DNA from: Polytrichum commune
Lineage: Eukaryota; Streptophyta; Polytrichopsida; Polytrichales; Polytrichaceae
Assembly: GCA_950295325.1 (NCBI GenBank)
Contig: OX485809.1
Span: 33,542,001 to 33,606,000, forward strand
Direction: 5' to 3'
Length of the DNA: 64,000 nucleotides
This document shows, in pieces, positions 12,590-23,298 of the stretch; the stretch's first letter is position 1, and each line of letters opens with the position of its first letter. Position numbers and translations under genes: made by a program. The notes beneath the pieces are model-generated. The model ran no database searches and was not told the DNA's origin. It saw nothing but the letters and a program-made list of their open reading frames with translations.

Positions 12590-15500
12590 TATTGATTGAG
12601 TATATACAATGTATGTAGTGAGGACTACATACATTGCATAGGCAAACAATTATTATTTGCACTTAACGACCTAGGACAATTAGGAATAGTCTACCAAGGA
12701 TTAGCCAAACACATCAATGCTAAATACATCAATATACAACACCTCCCCAAACTTCACTATCAAGCAAGCTCATCATCGCCTATCACTCACAATATGTTAT
12801 TATTAGAAAGAAAATATGAAATATTCATAAATACCACCAATAAAAATTTCTCAATACAACAAACTCCTCTTGAACTCGCATGGAAACACACACCCAATAC
12901 GCTTTATTCTTTCAAGAAGAGGAAAAACATGCCATTAAATACCTCAACAAACACCACATGTATAGCATCACTACCATCACCCAAATTCAAAACCTAACCA
13001 CCATCAAATCTTATCCCCACAAGAATTCAAAATAAAATTCAAAGCTTGAGCCTCAAGACTAATCAATGAAGCCTTAAAACAAGCTAAAACCCTTTCCCCA
13101 CCCGCAACCCAACCAATAGCCACACCCCCACCACAAATACCAATGTATGCTCTAAACACCAATAACAACAATGGACATCTCAACACCAACACAAAAACCA
13201 CCTCACACAAAGATAAATGGGGAGCCCAAGCAATCAAGCAATCCTACCTATGCTAATGGAACACAACCTCAATCACCACCAAATGGGTAGGAGAATCCCA
13301 ACTTCTCCACACAAATAACATTGCCTTAGACCACAACTTATTCCTAATTTATAAATTTACACAAGACACATATAATAGAAACACACTAGCCCCTATTAAT
13401 CATGTATCAATTTCTCCCAATCCAAAGATCAAAGATTCATTAGACCCCCTATAGAAGCCTCACACTTGACCCTGAACATGAAAGCATACAACCCAGATAA
13501 GGACATCCGCGTATCTCAACCCACTATCCAAATCCGAAGACCCGACACACACATTTTGACCACATGGGAACACACATCATCTCCATCCCGCTCACAATAC
13601 TCTAGTGGTTATGGGAGAGATTCATACAAGACAGAAACTTCATATGGCTAGTTTTGGCTCATATGGACTAGCAAAATCCTCGAAATTGATGGGTGTCAGA
13701 ATAATGCACCCACCATACCATAAATCTACCATAGAAGCTATCCATTGGTCAAGAATGGCCACCAAAGAAGACCCCCCCACCACAACCATAATCATATGCA
13801 ACCACCACATCCCTCAAATATTATAAACACCCAATGCTCACCATCCCCCAAATACCTTAGAATACAAGTCCACAACCAAATGGACCCAACACCTACACCA
13901 ACACGAAAACCACACCACATCAATGATATGCATCCACAACTAAAGAATCTCTCCAATAAACCAACAATTAATTCAAAACCTCATATTCAACATCATGGAA
14001 CTTTACAACACGCGTGTGAAATCAACCCAAGACAACCCACACCCATAGATTACATAGTCAAAGTCACAAAACTATGGTGAGCAACCTCCAAAACCACCCC
14101 ATCAACCTTATATAGCAATACAAAATCCCCCACTAACATGTTCTACCACATAAATACCCCCATATACAACCCACAACAATGTATATACACAAATGGTTCC
14201 TTCATACCGACAAACGAACATGGCACTAGAACATTGTTGGCTCAAGTATATAGTCCAAATAAGACCTCCATATTGCAGACTCCTTGGAGTACCAAACATA
14301 CTACGTGCAGAACTCTACGCTCTACTCATTGCCTTGACCGCCACAAAGACCAATCACAAAACACATACATATTTATTGATGACCTCAACAACATATATCT
14401 CATAAATAATCACATTTGCCACCCCTCATCCCAACACGCGAACAACATGGAGAAATCCACAACCTCAAAACATACCTAAACTAATACCAGTGCGAACAAG
14501 AACTACGAATTGCAAGATCCAAATTCACATGCATCGACAAATGGGTGTCTAATGAGCAAATCAATCAAAAACTCTCAAACCACATTTGGAAAGCCTTAGG
14601 CATATCTAGTGCACAAATTACATAAACCTTCAAATTTTGATACGCCAAAATACATGAGAAACCACCGAAAGAACATCTTTTGGCCACTAACAGTTTCGAA
14701 CCCAAACTGCACAATTTGCCCAAACCATGAAATTGACATGTGGCCACACCTACTCTCCATTTGCACCCACCCATGCATAAAAGGCCTTCTCATTGCCCAA
14801 CACAATGAAGTAGTAGACCAAATAGCCCACACACTCCAAGTCAACAAACAAACAAACAAGGTGCTATGCCCTAGTAATTGCCAACAACCAACACAATTGG
14901 CCATGGAACATCACAATCTTGGAATGGTTAATGCAATGCACATGCCTCCCCAACACACGCACATGCATGGCCCAGCTAAGACTTGACATATTAAGTATCC
15001 TAGCCCCCCCCCCCCCCTAGACAGCCATACACCAATCCTTGCAAACCCATTAAACACTATACAATTCCTAAAATTCACCTATTGCCATAAAATTTGTTTT
15101 TAAAAACAAAACAAAACCAAATATGACCCCCTCGTTCATATGCTAGAAATTGCAAGATGGAATGTTAACCCCCTTATTACTGTCACAATAAGGGTATGAG
15201 GAGCCATATACAAAAAATCACTCGAAGCCTTAGAAAATTTCAAAATACCCCCTCAAGAAGTCAAAAGACTCATAAAATACATACATCAAATAGCCATAAA
15301 ATACCTCACATACCTTGTCCTAAATAAAAGAAAGCTTGACAACAATCAAAGCTTAGTTGACTTGCCCCCATGAACCCAAACACCCACACCTAATTTACCG
15401 AAAACTCACAAACGGCACCCCCCCCCTTTCGAAAAGAGTATTTAAAGGAGCCCACATCCCGGAAGGTAGGAAGTACACCTACCATGTCGCTTAGTAAAAT

Positions 15501-15590
15501 GAGAGCATGGTAAGGAAGAATGGGCTCCCATTCATGTCAATGCAAATAAAAAACACCCATGTTATTATTGTTATTGTTATTTATGTTTTA
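12590..15590 (+). pseudogene. Decayed LINE (non-LTR retrotransposon), C-terminal part
   Basis: The plus strand carries a patchwork of frames interrupted by many indels. At 12596-12997 there is a 133-codon frame of the linker type found before RNase H in plant LINEs. At about 14170-14420 an RNase H-like region is visible across two frames: IYTNGSFIP (the usual TDGS aspartate is N here), NILRAELYALLIALTA, and FIDDLNNIYLINNHICHPS. At about 14690-14830 a Cys/His segment reads CTICPNHEIDMWPHLLSI then HNEVVDQIAHTLQ, like the zinc-binding tail of plant LINEs. A further coding-like stretch, KSLEALENFKIPPQEVKRLI, lies at 15206-15370. The unit ends in a TTATTG-type simple repeat near 15560-15585, a typical LINE 3' end. 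No reverse transcriptase core remains upstream, so it is 5'-truncated. The plus strand is strikingly A/C-rich. Confidence 0.6.
15004..15017 (+). repeat. 14-nt poly-C run
   Basis: An uninterrupted C homopolymer inside the LINE remnant, one of about ten runs of 12 or more G/C bases in this AT-rich window. Confidence 0.9.
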
Positions 15591-15700
15591 TATTGTCTCA
15601 ACAACCCAACGAACTTTCATTATTGAAAGTTGAAATCATGAGTAAGACACCGTTGCACTGTGTAATTCCAAATAGTAACATGCACTATTGGTATAATCAA

Positions 15701-15886
15701 TGTACACCATGTTTGGTATTCAATGTCACTTACTACTTGGTATTCATAGTCAAATTGGTTGTTTGGACACCATAAAACATCAACATCTTTATTTGGCAAA
15801 AATTGACATTAACAATAAAATGTTATAGCAATGCGTAACTCCGAATAGTAAGTGACACTAAATACCATAAATAGTTTAGTGCAATA
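15701..15886. mobile_element. M-family MITE, diverged copy M3
   Basis: Contains the family's subterminal TGTCACTTACTACTTGG on the left and AATAGTAAGTGACACTAAAT on the right, with eroded outer ends. A further inverted fragment of the same family (ATTCCAAATAGTAA) sits just upstream near 15664. Confidence 0.6.
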
Positions 15887-15921
15887 CACTTGCACCACTG
15901 TTAAGGAAATTAGAGAACTAC

Positions 15922-16010
15922 AACATTAAGGTAAACGAGGCTAATGTGGACACCTCTAGCTTTGTGGAATCATCTAGCCGATGGATTCAAGCATTAGAAT
16001 CTTGAGCAGG
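15922..16010 (+). repeat. R1 repeat, left part (split by solo LTR C)
   Basis: CATTAAGG...GAGGCTAATG and CTTTGTGGAATCAT...CCGATGGATT match 61413-61500. The match breaks exactly at GCAGG (16006-16010), where LTR C begins, and resumes at 23294. No recognised protein is encoded. Confidence 0.75.
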
Positions 16011-16447
16011 TGTGAGGCCAAACCACACACCCTTAAGCGTCCTAGTCCGGGTGAGGGAATGGGTATCACATTCGTTTCACATAGCTCCCTCTTACCAACT
16101 TCCTGAGAATTCATTACATTTCTCATCAATTCGTGCACACCAATTTATTCCATAACAAGATTACAAGTGTTAAGAAACACTCTTCTCTATCATGGCGCTA
16201 TTAGCGTACTCAAGTACAATTCCACACAACTCAATCACAAGTCCATCTCCTATTGCCACCTTATAATGTCTAGTGGTCAACCAACTTGCTAATGACTAAT
16301 CATCTAACTAACATTATGTGCTAACTCTATTAACTAGCTATAAAATAATCTAATGTCACACTCGTATGTTCCTCCTCCCTTTATACTATTGCAATCTCAA
16401 CCCCTTGGACAATTGCCTAGATCCCACACTATTTTAAGGTATGCAAC

Positions 16448-17732
16448 TATGAGCCCAAAATGAGTGCTCATATTTGTTTTATGTTTAGGATCTACTTAGA
16501 ATTGCATTTGGAGTGTTGTTAAAACAATCAAAAGTATAAAAAGAGTGAGGCTTGGTGTGGTTTATGTTTTAGGCTTTAAGCCATTTTGTGTGGTTAAGTA
16601 GAAGTTTAATGATATTAGGGAGTGTTGTGATTAAGTGAGTAGTGTTTGAGGAAGCAAGGGTAAGGTCCTTTGATTTAAATGTTTGAATTAGAACATGCTC
16701 TTGTTGGTTAAAGGGTGAAGGTTAGTGGATAGGATAAGGTCCTACTAAGTAGGAGAAGGCTAAAGGGCTTGTGGTCTTGGGTGCCCTCTCCTCCTCCTCC
16801 TCCTCTTCTCTCTTCATTCTCTTCTCCTCCTCTCCTCTCTAGGATTTGGTAGCATTTTAGAACTAGAACATGTGTGGGAATTAGGTAGGGAAATTAGCAG
16901 GGGATTTAGGGGAATCTTTAGGATTAAGTGAGGAGATTAGTAGGGGACTTTGGGAATTAAGTGGTTGAGCTCTTTGAGCTAGGAGCTCTCTATCGACTCT
17001 GGAATTGCAGAGGTTACTATTTGTTGGGATTGTAGAGGCTACTGCTGCTAGAATTGCAGAGGTTACTACTGCTGGGATTACAGAGGTTACTGCTGCTGGG
17101 ATTGTAGAGGCCACTAATGCTGGGATTACAGAGGTTACTGCTACTGGGATTGTAGAGGCTACTGCTGCTGGAGTTGCAGAGGTTACTATTACTGGGATTA
17201 TAGAGGTTACTACTGCTGGGATTACAGAGGTTACTGCTGCTGGAGTTGCAGAGGTTACTATTGCTGGGATTGTAGAGGCTACTGCTGCTGGGATTACATA
17301 TTTAATGGTGGTGCTATAGATTACAATGCAAGTTGGGTGGATGTTAATGTTGGGTTGTTTAAGGGTAGGGGCTAGTGGTTTGGAGAATACATTAAGCTAT
17401 AGTGTAGCTAAGTAAGCTTAGCATGAAGCATTTAGCTAGGGAGTTAGTCATTAGGGTGTGAAAGCCACAAGATGTTAGGAGATGGTATTAGTGGGTTGGA
17501 CTTGTGGTTGAGTGATGTGGGGGTGTAATAGAGTACACTAATAGTGCCATCATAGAGAAAAGTGTTCTTTAACACTTGTAATCTTGTTATGGAATAAATT
17601 AGTGTACACGAATTGATGAGAAATGTATTGAATTCTCACACCTTTGGTAAGATGGAGTCATACGAACACGAATGTGATATCCACTCCCTCACCCGGACTA
17701 GGACGCTTAAGGGTGGGTGGTTTGGCCTCACA
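16448..17732 (-). mobile_element. Solo LTR copy A (inverted, inside LTR C)
   Basis: On the minus strand it runs from TGTGAGGCCAAACCACCC to ATTTTGGGCTCATA (1285 bp). It is flanked by a perfect 5-bp TSD GCAAC (16443-16447 and 17733-17737). Its first 300 bp match C from 16011 in inverted orientation, and its last 330 bp match 22978-23293. It carries a 24-bp minisatellite at 17000-17297. The stretch GTCTTGGGTGCCCTCTCC near 16771 preserves the empty version of the site where the PIF/Harbinger element inserted in copy C. Confidence 0.88.
17000..17297 (+). repeat. 24-bp minisatellite in solo LTR A
   Basis: About 12 tandem units of roughly GGGATTACAGAGGTTACTGC plus TGCT, with unit-to-unit variants (TTGTAGAGGCTACTG, TTGCAGAGGTTACT). 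Because 24 is a multiple of three, the tract stays open in several frames and produces repetitive pseudo-proteins of no evident meaning. Confidence 0.9.
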
Positions 17733-17774
17733 GCAACCCTACTCTAAACCCGGCCCGTTCTCCTAATTCCAACT

Positions 17775-18297
17775 AGCTAAGCATCCACCTTAACCAGTTG
17801 CCCCAGCCGTCTCCCAACTGATTAAATCCACCTTACCAGCTGCCGAAGGCAGTCTCCCAGCTAATTAAATCCACCTTCCAGCTGCCGAAAGCAGTCTCCC
17901 AGCTGATAAAATCCACCTTCCAGCTGCCGAAGGCAGTCTCCCAGCTGATTAAATCCACCTTACCAGCTGCCGAAGGCAGAATCCCAGCTGATTAAATCCA
18001 CCTTCCAGCTGCCGAAGGCAGTCTCCCAGCTGATTAAATCCACCTTACCAGCTGCCGAAGGCAGAATCCCAGCTGATTAAATCCACCTTCCAGCTGCCGA
18101 AGGCAGTCTCCCAGCTGATTAAATCCACCTTACCAGCTGCCCAACAGTCTCCCAGCTGATTAAATCCACCTCACCAGCTGCCCCAGCAGTCTCCTAGCTG
18201 ATAAAATCCACCTTACCAGCTGCCGAAGGCAGAGTCCCAGCTGATTAAATCCACCTTTCAGCTGCCGAAGGCAGTCTCCCAGCTGATTAAATCAGTA
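17775..18297 (+). repeat. 41-43-bp minisatellite in solo LTR C
   Basis: Tandem units containing CAGCTGATTAAATCCACCTT followed by ACCAGCTGCCGAAGGCAGTC, about twelve copies. Two length classes differ by the TTACC/TTCC choice. CAGCTG is a palindrome occurring twice per unit. Unrelated in sequence to the minisatellites of copies A and B. Confidence 0.9.
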
Positions 18298-18401
18298 TCT
18301 ACTTAATTTCTAACAAGCCCCCTAACTAATTACTCTAACCAAACCCACTAATTCTACTAAGCCACTACCTAATCCCCACATATTTTCTAGCTCTAAGAGC
18401 T

Positions 18402-19539
18402 CACGTTCCTAGAGGGGAAGGAGAGCTGACTTTTCAAAACTTTCACAAAGTTTGAACTTCCTCTTTTCAGAGGCCAAATCCTTCAAGTTCTTCTTCATTG
18501 TAATGCAAGGGTGGGTGGGTGGGAATGTTTACAAGACTCTTTCTAAGTCACTTACCTTGCCCTATTTCACCATTACATAATGCTTTGCATAAGAGAGTCC
18601 TTTGCAGTCATATATTGATGGGTGTATTGTATCACCTAAGTATTCTATGCCATATCCTAACTTGCCTTGCAATGATGAGTGCCTCATTTACATGCTTTGT
18701 GAACAAATGGTTTTCATTACCCATTTGTATGGTTTCACTTATCCCATGCTTTGGAGTCTAATCCCCAACCTTCATGTTCTAATGCAAAAATGTATCTATC
18801 TAGTCCACTACATGTATGAGGTACTTACAAAGAGGAAATAATCCTATTAGCCTCAACCAATGGAAATGCATAAAATGTCATAATCACAAAGCATTACTGC
18901 ATTGAACGTGTGAAGGGCCTGCCTCACCTGTGCCCATGCAACCAACCAACAAAAAATGAGGATTAGTTACGTACACGAGGTAAATAACAGCAGGACCCAG
19001 TTGTTATCCATGTCGCACACTTAGACTCCATTTCAAAAACATCAAAGTATTTCAAGAAAGTTACACTCATTGTCAAGCCACATATGAGTGTTCAAACCTG
19101 TTCTTTTGCCATGATGGGGTAACTCCAAGTAGAATACTCTTCTTGGTGGTGACTCCTACTCCTTCACGCTTAGCACTTAACTAATACCCTAATTCACACT
19201 AAGTTGGCCGCACCTTCCACTACCGTGAATAGTAGAAAAGAAGCTCCGTTTTAGGGTTAAGGGTTTATATTGGAGTTCTTACCTATGGTAAGTTCTCTCA
19301 ACCCTAATTTTGGCTTTAGGTTTGAGACGTGGGCCCGTCTGTCACTAAGCTCGTGTCATATTTTTCATCCATTCCTCCATAGTGTTTGCTTCATGGTAAG
19401 TACAAATTCTTGCCATGTGCTTGGGTCTTAGTTTTTTTGGCTTATTGGTCATTTATGATATTAGTAAATACCTTTGCCACGTGCTCATTTATAAAGGTAG
19501 TTTATGAATTTCAAAAAATTGCATGGTAAGGCATTAAAC
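18402..19539. mobile_element. Probable unidentified insertion within LTR C
   Basis: LTR A reads TTCTAGTTCTAAAATGCT then goes into the polypurine tract. LTR C reads TTTTCTAGCTCTAAGAGCT, is then interrupted for 1.14 kb, and resumes AAGAGCTAGAAAGAGGGAGA. The 7-bp AAGAGCT is therefore present on both sides (18395-18401 and 19540-19546) like a TSD. No terminal inverted repeats, poly-A or recognisable coding sequence were seen, so the class is unknown. Frames at 18519-18841 are not convincing. Confidence 0.4.
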
Positions 19540-19550
19540 AAGAGCTAGAA

Positions 19551-19610
19551 AGAGGGAGAGAGAGAGAGAGAGAGGAGAGGGAGAGAAAAAAAAGGAGAGG
19601 AGGAGGAGGA
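19551..19610 (+). repeat. Polypurine GA/GGA tract of LTR C
   Basis: GAGAGAGAGAG and GGAGGAGGAGG tracts at the same relative position as the (CTC)n tract of LTR A (16785-16840, inverted) and the GA-rich tract of LTR B (26815-26910), so this is an ancestral LTR feature. Confidence 0.7.
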
Positions 19611-19856
19611 GAGGGCACCCAAGACCACAACCCCTTAGAGCGTCCCCACCAGCAGAGGTATAAGTCAGTTGAACGGCACTCCTGGAAATCCGGTGCCCAG
19701 GACGCCAAGTTCTAACGTCCACCAGTCGACGCTAACGCCATAAAGGGTGCCGGACCGGGCATTTGGGAGGAGCTCTTCGGGTATATTGGCCTCGGGTACC
19801 GTGTTCTGCCCGCCAACGCCATCCGGCAGTTAGCCCAACTTTGGACTTATTCCACC

Positions 19857-21095
19857 ATGTCAGGAAGGGGGGGGGGTGTGCCTGCAACGGGTGGGAGGAC
19901 CAAGAAGGGCAGGAACTTCTGCCCGGAGGAGGAAGAACAGTGTTGCCGAAGTTTTATGCATACTTCCACTGATGCCAGGAGAGGGATAGGGCAGAAGAAT
20001 GCACAATTTTGGATCAATGTAGCAACGCACTATGCTAGACACAAACCCGAGGGAGGAGCTGATCGTCCTGCTAGGTCTCTAGAGACAAAATGGTCTGACA
20101 TCAAGCAATCTGTCGCCAAGTTCAGTGGTTGCTATCAGTCAGTGAGAGATCTGAATGAGAGTGGGAAGAGTGAGGATGATTTTGTATTAGATGCTATGAG
20201 CTTGTACAAGCAAAAATGTGGGAAGGCATTTGTTCTAAAACATTGCTGGTTGTTGTTAAAGAGCTATCCTAGGTTTGTGGCAATATTTATGGGCAAGCGA
20301 AAGGGTGGAGGGTTTGATCCGCCCTCAAGAGAGGGGCTGCCTGTTGATCGTCGCGATCTGCTTTCTCCAAATGGCCAGGCTCCCTCCACCGAATCGCCAC
20401 CTGCACAGACAAGACCACAGGGTGCTAAGTCGGCAAAAAACGAGCATGCACAAAGTAAGGGGAAGGAGCTAGCTTTGCGCACTAATGCAAAAGCTACAAC
20501 TGACTTTGCTGCAGCTACGTTGAAGAAAGCTGAGCAAATTGCTCAGCAAAATGCTTTTAGCTTGTTTACAGTAGAGGATAAGAACATTACCTGTGACCTT
20601 GCTAGACAGTGGCTCCACCTCCGTAGGACCCAAGAGCTTGCAAAGCTCAAGGCACAGGTTGCTGCCGAAGTTGCTGCCTCCAACGAGCCTGCTCCTCATC
20701 GGTTTGGAGTCTGCTCCAACACGCCTGTTGCACCTGCACCTGCACCAACACAAGGGTTAGGGTTTAGAGGAGATTTGAATGAAGAAGATGATGCTGATGA
20801 TGATTGTGAGGATGATTCCTCCGACTTGTTTGCAGACAGGAGGAGGGTAGCTGATCTAAATGCTTTTGGGAATGACTTCAGCCAACCAGCTTCGGATCGT
20901 GATGAGGATACAACTACCATCCTAGATTCTCAACCTAATGACTTCGCAATTAACCCTCCCCCATCACAACGTCGACGACTCTCTGCTGATCCTCATGAAC
21001 TCTTTGGCCAGTTTTGGACCCCTGCAATTCGGGAACAGTTTGTACCTAGGCAAATCTCCCCTCCATCCACATGGTTGCAGGGCTCAAGAATCTGA
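19857..21095 (+). CDS. PIF/Harbinger ORF1, Myb/SANT-like DNA-binding protein
   Basis: A single uninterrupted 412-codon frame starting in a good plant context (CCACCATGTC). Residues 17-140 match the Myb/SANT-like domain of PIF/Harbinger ORF1 and its 'NAM-associated/GST-T3-like' plant relatives: FCPEEEEQCCRSF, FWINVATHY (W52), SLETKWSDIKQSVAKFSGCY (W79) and KAFVLKHCWLLLKSYPRF (W131). Residues 205-275 form a Lys/Ala/Gln-rich probable coiled coil. Residues 296-325 are strongly acidic, and 371-376 (QRRRLS) is a possible nuclear signal. In this superfamily ORF1 binds element ends or assists nuclear import of a separate DDE transposase, which is absent here. The intact frame, among otherwise ruined neighbours, suggests recent insertion or selection. 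A broken paralogue lies at 41014-41500. A domesticated host role cannot be excluded. Confidence 0.82.
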   Translation: MSGRGGGVPATGGRTKKGRNFCPEEEEQCCRSFMHTSTDARRGIGQKNAQFWINVATHYARHKPEGGADRPARSLETKWSDIKQSVAKFSGCYQSVRDLNESGKSEDDFVLDAMSLYKQKCGKAFVLKHCWLLLKSYPRFVAIFMGKRKGGGFDPPSREGLPVDRRDLLSPNGQAPSTESPPAQTRPQGAKSAKNEHAQSKGKELALRTNAKATTDFAAATLKKAEQIAQQNAFSLFTVEDKNITCDLARQWLHLRRTQELAKLKAQVAAEVAASNEPAPHRFGVCSNTPVAPAPAPTQGLGFRGDLNEEDDADDDCEDDSSDLFADRRRVADLNAFGNDFSQPASDRDEDTTTILDSQPNDFAINPPPSQRRRLSADPHELFGQFWTPAIREQFVPRQISPPSTWLQGSRI

Positions 21096-21224
21096 ATTAT
21101 GTATTTGTTAGAGTTAGGCTCATAATTATGTATTTGTATTCCTGATTTATGTCTGCAATTCATTTGTCTTAATTGGATTCCAATGTGCAATATTATGCAA
21201 CGTCTCTTCAAACGCGGCGTCAAC

Positions 21225-21302
21225 AAACTCAAACTCAAACTCAAACTCAAACTCAAACACAAGCACAAGCACAAACTCAAACACAAACTCAAATACAAAC
21301 CA
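21225..21302 (+). repeat. (CAAACT)n-type hexanucleotide microsatellite
   Basis: About a dozen imperfect hexamers alternating ACTCAA, ACACAA and GCACAA, downstream of ORF1 inside the element. Confidence 0.85.
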
Positions 21303-21599
21303 CGCCACGCTCCAGCTCCCTGGAGCTCCATGAATTTTTTCCTTTATACCTGCAACTTGGGGTTTTGACGACGGTTATGGGACCATGTAATCATTGACAG
21401 AGTCCTGGCTTATGCTGAGATTGTAACGCTTCAATTTGTGTGCATGCTCACACACTTGCCAACTCGCTCGAGCTTCTGAAACTATTGTCTCGAGTTAAAG
21501 AAATAATTGGAGACGAGAAGAAAAAATCTAATAAAGTCATATCTTCTGGAGGACTGTATAGAGAGGAATATACCCCAGTTTAGCGAAGGAGAATCCTAA

Positions 21600-21690
21600 G
21601 GATGTCAACATGATGTAACCGGTTGGAGTTGCAAACACTAGGATCTTAACCGATCATGCCTAAAACTCTCCCTGATCACTGCGTCGGGGT
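21600..21690 (+). repeat. R2 repeat fragment inside the PIF/Harbinger element
   Basis: GATGTAACCGGTTGGAGTTG, ACTAGGATCTTAACCGATCA and ATGCCTAAAACTCTCC match the 3' part of R2. The downstream bases resemble the corresponding flank at 60870-60910. Confidence 0.55.
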
Positions 21691-22095
21691 CTTCAGAGTG
21701 GCCTTCGGTGTTGAATCAACTAATAGTGTCGAATCTTTGAGTTCGTATTATTTTAAGGTTTTTTGTGTATGCAGTTATCCCCACTCACATGTATTGGGCA
21801 CTCTTTCCTTTCCTTTCATTTCCCTTCCTTTACCAGACCGTGCCCCGAACTCATGGGCATCATCATCTATTATACTATGTCCCAAATTATTGCGACGCCA
21901 CAAATTACCACTTCGGAGGTATAAAGTATGTGGTCCGAGTACACTCTGTACAGAGATTGCGACATTCTTGGCTCTCCACTAATAAGGATCACTACATTCT
22001 GGAGAGTTTTTGGTTGTGGACCCTAGTAGTGCAAACCCAACGTACGGCCCTTATCCTACCACTGCACACAAAAGAAAGGAGAGACCAGGGTTCTA

Positions 22096-22248
22096 CAGTC
22101 GAACCTCGTTAATATGACACCCTCAATATTACGACACATTTTTTGCAAGATCCAACTTTTTAATCTCAAAACTCCCTCTTTTATATGAGTACAACGTTCG
22201 ATAATGCGACATTTAGAATCTCCGTTGTATCATATTATAGAGGTAAGT
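22096..22248. mobile_element. Possible small pogo-like MITE
   Basis: Left end TA then CAGTCGAACCTCGTTAATAT; right end complement includes ACCTCTATAATATGATAC, followed by TA. The CAGT...ACCTC...TAAT pattern is typical of plant pogo termini, but the outer six bases do not pair, so this call is tentative. Confidence 0.4.
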
Positions 22249-23298
22249 TAATGCTAAAATTCATTTCATCTATGTTATGTACATCTAAAATACATTCTTT
22301 TTCACTTGGGTACTACTTGGAAAACTGCACTTATCATTGGGAACTTAATGAGAATTAGGGTTATTAGTGTAGAATGGACATGGTTGATGTTGGTCCACCT
22401 ACATTAAAGCTTAGTGATGCTAAATGTCATGCATCATTGGTTGTCTAGTTTCTTATTAAATAACTCTTTGGTGTGAATGAAATTATTAGTTTTCGAAAGT
22501 TAGTAGGGAATTTAGATAAGATGATAGTTGCTAACTTGAGTAGGCAACACCCAAGGTCTTTGAACTCCTATTTGAAGAGTTCTTGAAAAAACTCATTGTG
22601 TATTTTCTGCCTAAGCTGCTAGTAACCCACGGTAGAAGCATTGCAAGTCCACTATTGGCTTTGGAAGCACACGAGCAATGGAGATGAATTAGTTAATCAG
22701 TGAATTAGTTAACGAGGGATTTTAGTATATTTCCGGGCAGAGAACCGAAAGGGATCGGGTAGGGAATCGGACAACACATCGGGCACGGAATCGGTATCCA
22801 GGCAAGGCTAATGGAATCGGGCAAGGGGGTAATACCGGGCGGGGGCCGGCCTCGAAGAGGGGCATGTACCCGAGCTAGTGGGCTCCAACAATATGTCGGG
22901 TAAACCCACACTATGCCCGGGGTGCCACCGGTGCAATTATGCCCGGGGCGGTGCCCGGTCTGGTGGGGATGCTCTTAACCTTCTCCTACTTAGTAGGACC
23001 TTATCCTATCCACTAAATCCTCACCCTCTAAACCAACAAGAGCATGTTCTAATTCAAACATTTAAATCCACGGCCCTTCCTCTTGCTTCATCAAACACTA
23101 CTTACTCAACCAAAACACTCCCTAATGCCACCAAGCTTCTACTTAACCACACAAAATAGGCTTAAGGCCTAAAACATAAACCACACCAAGCCTCACTCTT
23201 TTTATACTTTTGATTGTTTTAATAACACTACAAATGCAATTCTAAATAAATTCTAAACATAAAACAAATATGAGCACTCATTTTGGGCTCATAGCAGG

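Larger units (their letters stand above)
19638..22974 (+). mobile_element. PIF/Harbinger-type element, ORF1 only, with TTA TSD
   Basis: Begins GAGCGTCCCCACCAG and ends CTGGTGGGGATGCTC, a 15-bp terminal inverted repeat with one mismatch. It is flanked by TTA on both sides (19635-19637 and 22975-22977), the standard PIF/Harbinger target. Length 3337 bp. It holds the ORF1 gene at 19857-21095 but no DDE transposase frame, so it looks non-autonomous. The same LTR sequence without it survives in copy A. The 3' half contains a TTTGAG-type microsatellite, an R2 fragment and a small pogo-like unit, so it has itself been invaded. Confidence 0.87.
16011..23293 (+). mobile_element. Solo LTR copy C, interrupted by later insertions
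   Basis: Starts TGTGAGGCCAAACCAC and ends ATTTTGGGCTCATA, flanked by a perfect 5-bp direct repeat GCAGG (16006-16010 and 23294-23298). TG at the start, short inverted termini and a 5-bp TSD are the hallmarks of an LTR; no internal gag-pol domain or second LTR accompanies it, so it is a solo LTR. It is split by solo LTR A (16448-17732), by a PIF/Harbinger element (19638-22974), and probably by a third unit (18402-19539). Removing these leaves about 1.5 kb, close to copies A (1.29 kb) and B (1.74 kb). Its middle holds a 41-43-bp minisatellite (17775-18297). The related locus at 61413-62120 lacks this LTR. Confidence 0.85.

Noticed and set aside
16881-17319. Ala/Thr/Val-rich repetitive frames on both strands
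   Set aside because: They are read-throughs of the 24-bp minisatellite (a multiple of three) and occur in both directions.
16998-18297. Regularly repeated units that might be a CRISPR array
   Set aside because: Units are directly tandem with no unique spacers, in a plant LTR; these are minisatellites.
21173-21397. QTQTQT / KLKLKL frames
   Set aside because: Translation of the hexanucleotide microsatellite in alternative frames.
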